Source: Natrinema sp. HArc-T2
GTDB lineage: Archaea; Halobacteriota; Halobacteria; Halobacteriales; Natrialbaceae
DNA: 64,000 nt
Assembly: GCF_041821085.1 (NCBI RefSeq)
Contig: NZ_JBGUAZ010000011.1
Span: forward strand, 1 to 64,000
Reading direction: 5' to 3'
Shown piece after piece: positions 25,366 through 33,241 of this stretch. The position numbers and the translations under genes were made by a program. Every line of letters starts with the position of its first letter. Position 1 is the first letter of the stretch. The notes beneath the pieces are model-generated. The model was not told the DNA's origin and did not search any database. It saw nothing but the letters and a program-made list of their open reading frames with translations.

Positions 25366-25815
25366 ATGGTGGCGACCACGGAGACAATATTGACGGACCG
25401 ACAGGTCGAGGTACTCAGGCTCCGTGAGAACGGTCAGACACAGCAGGAAGTGGCCGACACGTTGGGAACGACCGCCTCGAACGTGAGTGCTGTCGAACGG
25501 GCTGCAGAACAGAACATCGAGAAAGCACGCCGAACGCTCGAACTTGCCCGAACACTACGCGCGCCGGTGCAATTTACTGTTCCAGCCGGAACGTCGTTCG
25601 ATGACCTCGTCACTCAGGTGTACGCCCGCGGCGACGAAGCTGGTATCAAGATCGCATACTGTCGACCAGAGCTCTACACGCATCTCTACGGGATTCTCGA
25701 AGCGGTCACCGACGCCAATCAACTCAACGAAACGATCACGCTCGGTCTGACGGAAGATGGAGAGGTGAAGGTGTATACAGATGAAGTAGGTTCCGTTGAA
25801 GGACACAGATTATAG
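25366..25815 (+). CDS. Tfx-family DNA-binding protein
   Basis: A 149-residue protein with an N-terminal helix-turn-helix of the LuxR/sigma-like type (ILTDRQVEVLRLRENGQTQQ, EVADTLGTTASNVSAVERAA) and the C-terminal Tfx domain (about 70-140, YTHLYGILEAV). The founding Tfx of Methanothermobacter binds near the molybdenum formylmethanofuran dehydrogenase operon. Haloarchaeal relatives beside Wtp-type transporters are therefore good candidates for molybdate- or tungstate-dependent regulation. It is divergent from the transporter operon across the symmetric promoter. Its transcript is probably leaderless. The repeat at 25816 starts right after its stop codon. Confidence 0.88.
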   Translation: MVATTETILTDRQVEVLRLRENGQTQQEVADTLGTTASNVSAVERAAEQNIEKARRTLELARTLRAPVQFTVPAGTSFDDLVTQVYARGDEAGIKIAYCRPELYTHLYGILEAVTDANQLNETITLGLTEDGEVKVYTDEVGSVEGHRL

Positions 25816-25926
25816 TATACTGTCGGACAAACCGGATCACACATCGATCGTGTCTCGGCGCCTGTCGCCGCTGGCGACAGCGTCTCGAGTGCGCTCGAGT
25901 GTTCACGGACTGTTGTCCGAAGTATA
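25816..25926. repeat. Palindromic MITE-like element, copy B1
   Basis: An element of about 111 bases bounded by tatactgtcggacaa on the left and its near inverse ttgtccgaagtata on the right, with further internal pairing (ctgtcgccg-ctggcgacag is a strong hairpin). It abuts the Tfx stop codon. A related element with the same ends lies after the ZIP gene at 28595-28672. No transposase is encoded. It could act as a bidirectional terminator. The remaining bases up to 26111 hold nothing recognisable. Confidence 0.65.
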
Positions 25927-26111
25927 ACAACTGAGACAGACTCCTATCAGTGGTGTCAACGCACTTGCGACCTGCCCTGCGGTCCCACCGGGCCAGTAGG
26001 CAGCAGACCGTCTGCGACAAGAACGTGTGCTGACGAGTTCGACTCGGCATTCTTGGAGACAGCAGACTCCGAGACAGGAAAGAAAGTCGTGTCACTCGTC
26101 ACCCGAGCGGT

Positions 26112-27191
26112 TCACTCCATATCCGGTTTGACGAGAATTTTGACATGATCGCTTTCGGGATCGATGAGTCGCTCGAACCCGTTGGCGACGATTTCCTCGA
26201 GACCGATTCGACCAGTGATGAACGGATCCGGGTCGAGGCGCCCGTCGGCAAGCATCTCGATCACCATTCCGTACTCTTCGTCGGACCGCGGGCCGCCGAG
26301 ATAGGCGAGTGTCCCAGTCACGGTCCGTTCGCCGAGGACGAGGGTATTCGGATGCGTACTCACTTCCTCCTCCCAGATGCTTACGACGGTCGTACGGCCG
26401 CTGGGTGCCGTGCTTTCGACGGCTGCATTGAAAGAGGGTCCGACGCCCGCGACCTCGAACGTGCTGTCGGCACCGCCGTCCGTGTGCGAGTGGATGTACT
26501 CGACGGGGTCGGTCGTCGACGGATCGATGAGTTCCGTTGCACCACAGTCCGCTGCGCGTTCGCGCCTAGCGTCTCGTGGCTCGGAGACGAAAATCGTTCC
26601 CGCACCGGCCACGCGAGCACACTGGATGACCGCCAAGCCAATGGGTCCACTTCCGAACACGGCGACGGCATCGCCTGCCTGAAGTCCGGAGCGGCGGACT
26701 GCGTGCAGCCCCACGCTCAGTGGCTCGACCAGCGCGCCGTGTTCGACGGGAACGTCTTCCCCAAGCGGGACGGCGTGTTCTGCGTCGACGACTGCGCTCT
26801 CGGCGAAGCCACCGCTTCCCCCGGAGAGCCCGATGAACCCGATCGAATCACAGATGTGGTAGTTTCCCCGCCGGCACTGCCGGCACTCCCCACAGTAGAG
26901 GATGGGGTTAACTGCGACGGCGTCACCGACAGCCAGGTCCGTCACGGACTCGCCGACCTCCGCGATTGTGCCACTGTACTCGTGACCCATCCTGATCGGT
27001 GCTTCCTCCCCAGAGACGGGGTGGGGATCGCCTTCCGGAACGAAAATCGGGCCGGCAGTGTATTCGTGGAGGTCCGACCCACAGATGCCACACGAATCGA
27101 TGTCAATTCGGACCTCGTCCGCTCCAACCGCTCCCTCTGCTACCTCCTCGACACGGATGTCCTTCTGGCCGTGGTATGTTGCTGCTTGCAT
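26112..27191 (-). CDS. Zinc-dependent alcohol/polyol dehydrogenase (butanediol dehydrogenase-like)
   Basis: A 359-residue medium-chain dehydrogenase. Catalytic zinc ligands are visible in CGICGSDLHEY and GHEYSG, structural zinc Cys in CGECRQCRRGNYHIC, and the Rossmann motif GSGPIGLAVIQ. The insert between the first two motifs (TAGPIFVPEGDPHPVSGEEAPI) is typical of (R,R)-2,3-butanediol dehydrogenase and related polyol dehydrogenases. NAD would be favoured by the SEPRDARR region only weakly. It is monocistronic, with the B1 element downstream and a 498-base gap upstream. A long open frame on the opposite strand is a GC-rich shadow. Confidence 0.88.
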   Translation of the reverse strand: MQAATYHGQKDIRVEEVAEGAVGADEVRIDIDSCGICGSDLHEYTAGPIFVPEGDPHPVSGEEAPIRMGHEYSGTIAEVGESVTDLAVGDAVAVNPILYCGECRQCRRGNYHICDSIGFIGLSGGSGGFAESAVVDAEHAVPLGEDVPVEHGALVEPLSVGLHAVRRSGLQAGDAVAVFGSGPIGLAVIQCARVAGAGTIFVSEPRDARRERAADCGATELIDPSTTDPVEYIHSHTDGGADSTFEVAGVGPSFNAAVESTAPSGRTTVVSIWEEEVSTHPNTLVLGERTVTGTLAYLGGPRSDEEYGMVIEMLADGRLDPDPFITGRIGLEEIVANGFERLIDPESDHVKILVKPDME

Positions 27192-27580
27192 AGCAGCCTA
27201 TAATTACATTCAATCACAATTAAATCTCTCCTCACGACGGTTGATAGATCGTCGGCATCGTTCGTGCTATCTAATAGAACAGCTGAACGTCACTGCGCCT
27301 CCGATGGCACAGCTGTCATGCGATCATCGTATCATCCAGTTGTCAATCTAGCGTGATACCGTGAGAAGACTGGAACGTCTTACTGTCTGAGAACCTCGAC
27401 GTGCTTGCTATCGGTTGTGGTGACGGCACACGGATACTTTTGAACACCTCCAGGGAGCATCGGTCTCGACGGATCTTGGTGGCTCGAGTTCGCAGTCGAG
27501 TCGGTTCCGACAGTCCAGTTGATTCGTGTGACGAGCAGGTCGACGAGATACCAGTTACCGACAGTGACGACGAGTCCTTG
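27192..27580. other. Intergenic stretch without a recognised gene
   Basis: No family resemblance is seen on either strand. A hairpin-like repeat tgagaagactggaacgtctt occurs at 27361-27380. The segment ends at the operator-like boxes in front of the ZIP transporter. Confidence 0.5.
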
Positions 27581-27636
27581 TTTTAGGCCCGCAAAAATAT
27601 CTCACCTTACGCCACGTATTTTTAGGCCTGCAAAAA
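27581..27636. promoter_or_regulatory. Tandem operator-like boxes upstream of the ZIP transporter
   Basis: ttttaggcccgcaaaaa (27581-27597) recurs as ttttaggcctgcaaaaa (27620-27636), 16 of 17 bases identical and 39 bases apart. The second box ends 53 bases before the ZIP start codon. The TTAGGC core resembles metal-repressor (DtxR/Idr-type) sites known from Halobacterium, so metal-dependent repression is a reasonable inference. Confidence 0.6.
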
Positions 27637-27689
27637 CAATCTTTGTGTGTTTGGAAACACTCTTGGGCCTGTATCGATAATAGTACGAT

Positions 27690-28589
27690 ATGGCGCTGAC
27701 CCAAAATCTCGCCCTTGTGTTTGTTGCTGGACTCCTCACAGCGTTTGCAACTGGGATCGGAGCGCTCCCGTTTTTCTTTGTCGAGGAGTTCAGCGACCGA
27801 TGGAACGTGACGCTGTGGGGTATTGCATCTGGAATTATGGTCGCGGCGTCGTTGTTCGGCCTTCTCAATGAAGGACTAGCCTACTCTTCAGGTGTTGTTC
27901 CGACCCTGATGATCGGCGGGGTCCTTGCAGGTGTTGTGCTGGTCGAAGTCTCCGATCGGGTACTCGACACCGTCGAGTTCGGGGAGCACGATGCCGTTTC
28001 CGAGCATGGCGGCAGTCCGGCCAACGAAGTGCAGACCGACGGCGCAGGTCACGCCCACGACGAGCACACGCTGGAGGCGAAAGCGTTTGCCGAAGGGAAC
28101 GTGAAGAAACTCGCCCTCATTCTCGGGATCCTCACGGTCCATAGCTTCCCGGAAGGCGTCGCAGTCGGCGTTTCGTTTGCGGAACTCGGTCTGGAAGGTG
28201 GCATCCCCGTTCTCGGGGTTACGGTTCCGGTGTTGGCGATCTTCATGACTGTCGCGATCTCCATCCATAACGTTCCCGAGGGAACTGCAATCGCAATCCC
28301 AATGCGTGCAATGGGACTGTCAAACTGGCGGATGGTCGGTGCAGCAGTTTTCTCGAGCCTGCCGCAACCGATTGGCGCTGTGATCGCGTTTGCATTTGTC
28401 AGGTGGGCAGAGGCGTTTCTGCCGTTCGGGTTCGGGTTCGCTGCCGGGGCAATGGTGTACTTAGTGATCACGGAGTTCATCCCGGAAGCGCTGGAAACGG
28501 GTGCAGAACTGCCGAATAACGGTCACCGTGAGTTACTGTTCGGTCTCGCAGCAGGTGTTCTGGCTATGCTACCGCTGATGTCTGTGTAA
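27690..28589 (+). CDS. ZIP-family metal transporter (GufA-like)
   Basis: A 299-residue protein with eight predicted membrane segments and the two ZIP metal-site motifs, HSFPEGVAVG and HNVPEG. A His-rich cytoplasmic loop, near HGGSPANEV and AGHAHDEH, lies between the third and fourth segments, as is usual. ZIP proteins import zinc, iron or manganese into the cytoplasm. Two near-identical 17-base boxes upstream suggest metal-dependent control. The final residues (AMLPLMSV) end the last membrane segment. Palindromic element B2 follows six bases after the stop. Confidence 0.9.
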   Translation: MALTQNLALVFVAGLLTAFATGIGALPFFFVEEFSDRWNVTLWGIASGIMVAASLFGLLNEGLAYSSGVVPTLMIGGVLAGVVLVEVSDRVLDTVEFGEHDAVSEHGGSPANEVQTDGAGHAHDEHTLEAKAFAEGNVKKLALILGILTVHSFPEGVAVGVSFAELGLEGGIPVLGVTVPVLAIFMTVAISIHNVPEGTAIAIPMRAMGLSNWRMVGAAVFSSLPQPIGAVIAFAFVRWAEAFLPFGFGFAAGAMVYLVITEFIPEALETGAELPNNGHRELLFGLAAGVLAMLPLMSV

Positions 28590-28594
28590 GCGAA

Positions 28595-28672
28595 TCTGTC
28601 GGACAACACGGAACACATATTGATCGAACTCGAGACACGATCGAGTGTTCACTGACTGTCGTCCGACAGTAT
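28595..28672. repeat. Palindromic MITE-like element, copy B2
   Basis: An element of about 78 bases bounded by tctgtcggacaac and its near inverse tgtcgtccgacagta. Its right half (cgatcgagtgttcactgac) matches both B1 and the left part of the A repeats. It follows the ZIP stop codon and could serve as a terminator. Confidence 0.65.
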
Positions 28673-28810
28673 CAGGGAAGTTCTCACTTGGCATATTCCA
28701 CGTCACGCACATCTCCGAAGAAATAGACCACTGGTATTGAGATCAACCACGTACACGGCGACCGGTGCCATCAACGACGATTACCGTCGAATCGTGATTG
28801 ATCGGCCACA

Positions 28811-28820
28811 TTTTTATAAT
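28811..28820 (+). promoter_or_regulatory. Probable TATA box of the MFS gene
   Basis: The run tttttataat is about 30-39 bases upstream of ATG 28850. This predicts a short leader containing the ggtgat ribosome-binding sequence at 28840-28845. Confidence 0.45.
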
Positions 28821-28849
28821 AGTCATCCGTTGTGTCCCGGGTGATGTCA

Positions 28850-30061
28850 ATGGTTGTTGGTACCAAGTGGCGCGCTCTTGTTCTCGTCGGAGTCGCCGAA
28901 CTGTTCGCGATGACGTTGTGGTTTAGTGGGAGTGCCGTCGGCCCTGAATTGGCCGAGATGTGGAATCTCACGCCGGCCGAGACGGCGTGGTTGACCAATG
29001 CTGTCCAGCTCGGATTCGTCGTCGGAGCGCTTCTCTCGGCTTCGCTCACCATCGCCGACGTGATCCGACCACGATATCTCTTCGCCGGCTGCGCGTTTGC
29101 CGGTGCGGCGGCGACCGCCCTTATCGCTGGTGTCGTCGAGAGCGGCTTGTCGGCGATTGTCCTGCGCTTTCTCACCGGCGTCGCGCTGGCCGGCGTCTAC
29201 CCGACCGGAATGAAGATGATGGCCTCGTGGTTCGTCCAGGGCCGCGGGCTCGCCATCGGCGTTCTCGTCGGCGCACTCACTGTCGGCTCTGCCTCGCCAC
29301 ACCTTCTTCGGGCTGTCAGCGGGATCGGACAACCACGGGTCGTTCTCTACGGAACGGCCACTATCGCAGCGATCGGCGGCCTCCTCGTCCTGGCCTACGA
29401 GGACGGCCCCCACCAGCCTGAGACGGCACCCTTCGATCCAAGCGCGATCCGACGCATCGTAACCGACCGTGGCGTCGTCCTCGCAAACACCGGCTACTTC
29501 GGTCACATGTGGGAACTTTACGCGGTCTGGACGTGGATTCCGGTCTATCTCCTCGCCAGCCTCGAGGCCAGCGGAACGGCAAACCCGGAGCGATACGCGG
29601 CACTGCTCGCGTTCGGGACGATCGCGATCGGTGGTGTCGGGGCGTGGATCGCGGGGTCGGCCGCGGACCGCGCCGGGAGATCCGTCGTCACCAGCGTGTC
29701 GATGGTCGTCTCCGGAAGTGCGTGTCTGCTTGCCGGCGTGGTCTACGGTTCGTCGCTCACCGTCGTCGCCCCCTTCGTGCTCGTCTGGGGCTTTTTCATC
29801 GTCGCGGACTCCGCGCAGTTCTCCGCAGCGATCTCCGAACTCGCAGACGATAGCTACGTTGGCTCCGCGCTGACGCTGCAGACCGCTATCGGCTTTCTGA
29901 TCACCATCGGGTCGATTCAGCTCATTCCCGTCGTCCAGCGTGCCGTCGGCTGGCGGTGGGCGTTCGTCCCGCTCGCTGTTGGGCCGCTGATCGGGACGCT
30001 CTCGATGCTTCGACTCCGATCCCTGCCGGAGTCAGATCAACTGGCCGGCGGTCGCGGATAG
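28850..30061 (+). CDS. Major facilitator superfamily transporter
   Basis: A 403-residue protein with about 12 hydrophobic segments and the MFS loop motif after segment 2 altered to ASLTIADVIRPRY. The G-rich segment 5 (TGVALAGVYPTGMKMMASWF) resembles the nitrate/nitrite porter and CynX-like group, but substrate cannot be assigned. I prefer ATG 28850 because ggtgat (complementary to the 16S rRNA tail ATCACC) ends 4 bases before it. ATG 28844 is the alternative and overlaps that site. It is monocistronic. Confidence 0.85.
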   Translation: MVVGTKWRALVLVGVAELFAMTLWFSGSAVGPELAEMWNLTPAETAWLTNAVQLGFVVGALLSASLTIADVIRPRYLFAGCAFAGAAATALIAGVVESGLSAIVLRFLTGVALAGVYPTGMKMMASWFVQGRGLAIGVLVGALTVGSASPHLLRAVSGIGQPRVVLYGTATIAAIGGLLVLAYEDGPHQPETAPFDPSAIRRIVTDRGVVLANTGYFGHMWELYAVWTWIPVYLLASLEASGTANPERYAALLAFGTIAIGGVGAWIAGSAADRAGRSVVTSVSMVVSGSACLLAGVVYGSSLTVVAPFVLVWGFFIVADSAQFSAAISELADDSYVGSALTLQTAIGFLITIGSIQLIPVVQRAVGWRWAFVPLAVGPLIGTLSMLRLRSLPESDQLAGGRG

Positions 30062-30279
30062 CGCGTTCTCCGGTTGCGATAGTCGGCCAAGCAGTAATCA
30101 TACCGTGGGGCACAGACTTCAGCCGGTGTCCCAACCGCACTCCGTTGACCGCGTGGCCCGGTCGCCTAATTGGTGTGCTCTAGCAAGACCCTGTGAAGCG
30201 CCACTGAACTCTCGCTCTGTCGCGACGATGTAGGGGCTTGTGCTCCGCTGTTGTATCGCTTCGCTGACAGTATAACACG

Positions 30280-30615
30280 TTACTCTCTCCGCGTCGTGAC
30301 CGCAGTTCCAGAGAGGTTGACCCAGAGCATGCCCTCACCCATTTCCTCGTAGTCAAACGTTGCACCAACGACGGCGTCGGCACCACGCTCTTTCGCATCC
30401 GCCTGAAGGTCCTTGATCGCTTCCCTCCGTCCGTTCTCGATCTTCTTCTCGTACGAGCCGCTTCGTCCCCCGACAACGTCACGGATCCCGGCAGCGATAT
30501 CACTCATCACGTTCGCGCCGATGACTGCTTCGCCCGAAATCACGCCGAGATATTCGGTTATTTCTCTCCCCTCGAGACTATCCGTCGTTGTGATCGTCAC
30601 GTCTGGTTCTGTCAT
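30280..30615 (-). CDS. YbjQ/UPF0145-family protein
   Basis: A 111-residue single-domain protein of the YbjQ family (also called heavy-metal-binding domain): TTTDSLEGREITEYLGVISGE, a helix with ANVMSDIAAGIRDVVGGRS, then EAIKDLQADAKERGADAVVG and a closing strand. Members form pentameric rings and have no established enzymatic role. It converges with the MFS gene. The 218 bases between them contain no gene that I can support. Confidence 0.88.
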   Translation of the reverse strand: MTEPDVTITTTDSLEGREITEYLGVISGEAVIGANVMSDIAAGIRDVVGGRSGSYEKKIENGRREAIKDLQADAKERGADAVVGATFDYEEMGEGMLWVNLSGTAVTTRRE

Positions 30616-30989
30616 ACGTGCCGTTGTCCGACCGGACTGATCATAACATTCTAGTCTGAGTTACAGAACACGAACACACCATGGAATACGCGTGGGTGCA
30701 ATAGCGTGCTGGAAGGGATGTCCACCTTCGCGTTGAGGAAGCGACCGAGCAAGGGTGCTTCGTGACTTGAAAGTGTTCGACTGTATGGTGAAAAGGCTCA
30801 TCGGCAGTTGGTTCTACAGAGAAAAGCAAGCCGAGACAGTTCACCCTGACACCTCTCGAATTATATGTCTCTCACCTCGTGTGTGATTCGCCTTTTTCGT
30901 GCTCGCCCCCGAACAGGTTCTCATGTCCCTCTGCTCGTCGTTCAGTGGCGCTACGTTCGACACCTCGAGCCGTGTCTCAGGTGATGTCG
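30616..30989. other. Gap of about 370 bases with a short repeated coding motif
   Basis: The segment 30812-30840 (tctacagagaaaagcaagccgag) is nearly repeated at 49279-49301 inside a small putative gene, where it reads YREKQAE in frame. Here it also reads FYREKQAE, in a frame of about 33 codons (30786-30887, plus). It may be a remnant of the same family. Nothing else is recognised. The ribosome-binding sequence of the next gene (ggtgat, 30980-30985) ends the gap. Confidence 0.4.
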
Positions 30990-32852
30990 ATGACTGAGCC
31001 TCGAGCATATCTGCCGATCGAGTCCTACGGCGTCATCGGCAACCTCGAGACGTGTGCGCTCGTTGCACCGAACGGCTCGATCGACTGGTTCCCCTTTCCA
31101 CACCTCGAGTCGCCGAGTATCCTTGCTGCGATCCTCGATGCCGACCGTGGCGGGCGATTCCAAATCAGGCCGACAACCCCCTTTGAGACGAATCAACAGT
31201 ATATCGACAGTACGAACGTTCTCGAGACGACATTCCAGACACCCGGCGGCACAGTAACCGTGACTGACTTTCTGCCGCCAGCGGGTCAAGTCGACCAGCC
31301 GAAGCAGGTCCTCTATCGGAAAGTCACCTGTACGGATGGGGCTGTCGACCTCGCGATCGACCTCGAGCCGCAGTTCGACTACGGTCGCGCGGAGACGACG
31401 CTCGAATCCGTCGACGACGGTGTTCTCGCCGCCGGCGAGGCCGAGCAGGTACTGCTCGAGACTGCGATCGACCTCGAGATCGACGGTGGTCGAATCAGTG
31501 GCGAGTTCTCGCTCGAGGCAGGCCAGACGGAGTGGGTCTTGCTCCGGTGTACTGGTGCTGAGAGCGCAAGCACGGACCCCGACGCCGCGTTGGACGAGAC
31601 GATCGAGTATTGGACCGAGTGGGGACATCGCTGCGGTCCCGAGGACGACTGCGCATTCGAGGGGCCCTGGCACGACTTCGTCGTTCGTTCGGAGCTCGTC
31701 CTCAAGCTCCTGACACACGCCGAATCGGGTGCGATCGCCGCTGCACCGACCACGTCGCTGCCGGAGGACATCGGCGGCGTCCGCAACTGGGACTATCGGT
31801 TCAATTGGCTTCGCGACGCAGGATTTACCGTTCAAGCTCTGATGAACCTCGGGACCGTCGCCGAAGCGACCGACTATTTCGAGTGGTTCGTGGATCTCTG
31901 TCAGGTGGCCGATCCAGAGGCGATTCAGCCGCTGTACGGTCTCCATGGCGAGGCGGAACTCGAGGAACGGGAGCTCGAGCATCTCGCGGGATATCGTGGT
32001 TCGCAGCCGGTACGGGTCGGAAACGAAGCGGCCCAGCAGCGACAACTCGACATCTACGGTGAACTCCTGTTGGCCGTCGACGAAATGTGTCAGCGTGGTC
32101 GAGCACTGAACGACGATGAATGGGTTCGGATTCGAGATATAGTCGACTACGTCTGCGATGTCTGGGACGAACCCGATGCGGGTATTTGGGAGGTCCGCGG
32201 CGGGAACGAACACTTCGTCTACTCGAAAGTGATGTGTTGGGTCGCCCTCGACCGCGGGATCGAACTCGGTCGTGAACGCGACCGCGACGCCCCGCTCGAG
32301 GCCTGGCGGGCGACTCGCGAACGGATCAGAGCGGACGTGCTCGAGAACGGCTACGACGAGGAAATCGGCGCGTTCGTCCAGTCCTACGAGACGAACGCGC
32401 TCGACGCGACGGCGCTTTTGTTGCCGCTTGTCGGCTTTTTGCCCTTCGACGACGAGCGCGTCCAGGGGACCATCGATGCGATCGACGAGCGATTGGTTAC
32501 GGACGACATTTTCGTGGCTCGCTACCACGGTGACGATGGGCTCCCCGGCGATGAAGGCGCGTTCGTCCTCTGTTCGTGTTGGTTCGTCAACGCACTCGCA
32601 CTCACCGGACGCGTCGAGGATGCCCGGTCACGGTTTGAATCACTGCTCGAGTATCTGAGTCCGCTGGGGCTGGTCGCAGAGGAGATCGACCCTGAGACTG
32701 GTGCACATCTCGGGAACTATCCGCAGGCGTTCAGCCACATTGGAATCATCAATAGCGCGCTGTACCTCGGCTACGTTCACGGGCATGAGTTACCCGGTCC
32801 GGAACCGATGGGGATTCGGCTCGGTAATCCAGCCGTGGTCTTCGATGAGTGA
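30990..32852 (+). CDS. Glycoside hydrolase family 15 protein (glucoamylase/trehalase-like)
   Basis: A 620-residue protein with the GH15 layout: N-terminal beta-sandwich domain (about 1-240: IESYGVIGNLETCALVAPNG, SIDWFPFPHLESPS) and a catalytic (alpha/alpha)6 barrel with GGVRNWDYRFNWLRDAGF. The general acid Glu is in GIWEVRGG and the general base Glu in LVAEEIDPETG, followed by LGNYPQAFSHIGIINSAL. Such archaeal proteins hydrolyse maltose-type oligosaccharides or trehalose. No signal peptide is seen, so it acts in the cytoplasm. ATG 30990 is chosen because ggtgat ends 4 bases upstream, the same arrangement as in the MFS gene. ATG 30984 is the alternative. Confidence 0.9.
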   Translation: MTEPRAYLPIESYGVIGNLETCALVAPNGSIDWFPFPHLESPSILAAILDADRGGRFQIRPTTPFETNQQYIDSTNVLETTFQTPGGTVTVTDFLPPAGQVDQPKQVLYRKVTCTDGAVDLAIDLEPQFDYGRAETTLESVDDGVLAAGEAEQVLLETAIDLEIDGGRISGEFSLEAGQTEWVLLRCTGAESASTDPDAALDETIEYWTEWGHRCGPEDDCAFEGPWHDFVVRSELVLKLLTHAESGAIAAAPTTSLPEDIGGVRNWDYRFNWLRDAGFTVQALMNLGTVAEATDYFEWFVDLCQVADPEAIQPLYGLHGEAELEERELEHLAGYRGSQPVRVGNEAAQQRQLDIYGELLLAVDEMCQRGRALNDDEWVRIRDIVDYVCDVWDEPDAGIWEVRGGNEHFVYSKVMCWVALDRGIELGRERDRDAPLEAWRATRERIRADVLENGYDEEIGAFVQSYETNALDATALLLPLVGFLPFDDERVQGTIDAIDERLVTDDIFVARYHGDDGLPGDEGAFVLCSCWFVNALALTGRVEDARSRFESLLEYLSPLGLVAEEIDPETGAHLGNYPQAFSHIGIINSALYLGYVHGHELPGPEPMGIRLGNPAVVFDE

Positions 32853-32863
32853 GCGCGACTGTG

Positions 32864-33007
32864 GCCGTCGTTGACGGAGCATTGGAGGCCACAGACCCCA
32901 TACGAGACGCATTGGTCTCGCTCGAATACGGTGATATCGAGGTTGGGAGCGTCACTGGCTACCGACATTCCCGGGATGTCACCGCCGACGACAACGGATA
33001 TACTCAT
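32864..33007 (-). pseudogene. N-terminal fragment of a CoA-disulfide reductase-type flavoprotein
   Basis: On the minus strand the ATG at 33005-33007 opens a frame reading SISVVVGGDIPGMSVASDA, then PNLDITVFERDQCVSYGVCGL. This closely follows the N-terminus of NADH oxidase/CoA-disulfide reductase flavoproteins (VVIGGDAAGMSAAS..., VFERxxxVSYGACG). About four residues are missing between the two stretches, and similarity ends at about 32864. The remaining 400 residues are absent; the GH15 gene occupies the next bases. It is a relic of a gene cut off at its 3' side. Confidence 0.7.
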
Positions 33008-33162
33008 GGATCGAATGCTATAGGAACCCTCAGAAACACCGCTCGAATGTGTGTGCGTTGGTTCCCGATTTGCCTCGTATCTGTGTAACCGACGTAACCA
33101 AAGACGAGCCCTCACTGGTATCGTGGCAACTGAAACTATTTATGCACCGACCGTACAGCCCT

Positions 33163-33203
33163 CGTGCGATCAGGTGTACACTGACGGCCAGTGGCTACGA
33201 TAG
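33163..33203 (+). repeat. Dispersed palindromic intergenic repeat, copy A3
   Basis: About 41 bases matching A1 and A2 (core tgacggccagtggctac). It ends 38 bases before the CDF gene start and so could influence that promoter. Confidence 0.7.
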
Positions 33204-33241
33204 CAAAAACACTATCGGCACCCCTGCGGAATCACCAGTGA

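Noticed and set aside
26145-27203. Long open frame on the plus strand (352 codons)
   Set aside because: It is the antisense shadow of the zinc alcohol dehydrogenase gene; its translation is Arg/Asp-rich without family features, as expected opposite GC-rich coding DNA.
30180-30280. Possible insertion-sequence end between the MFS and YbjQ-like genes
   Set aside because: The stretch looked unlike its surroundings, but no inverted repeats, target duplication or transposase motif could be found.
30951-32528. 525-codon open frame on the minus strand
   Set aside because: Antisense to the GH15 gene, whose catalytic motifs are intact; composition is that of a GC-skew shadow.
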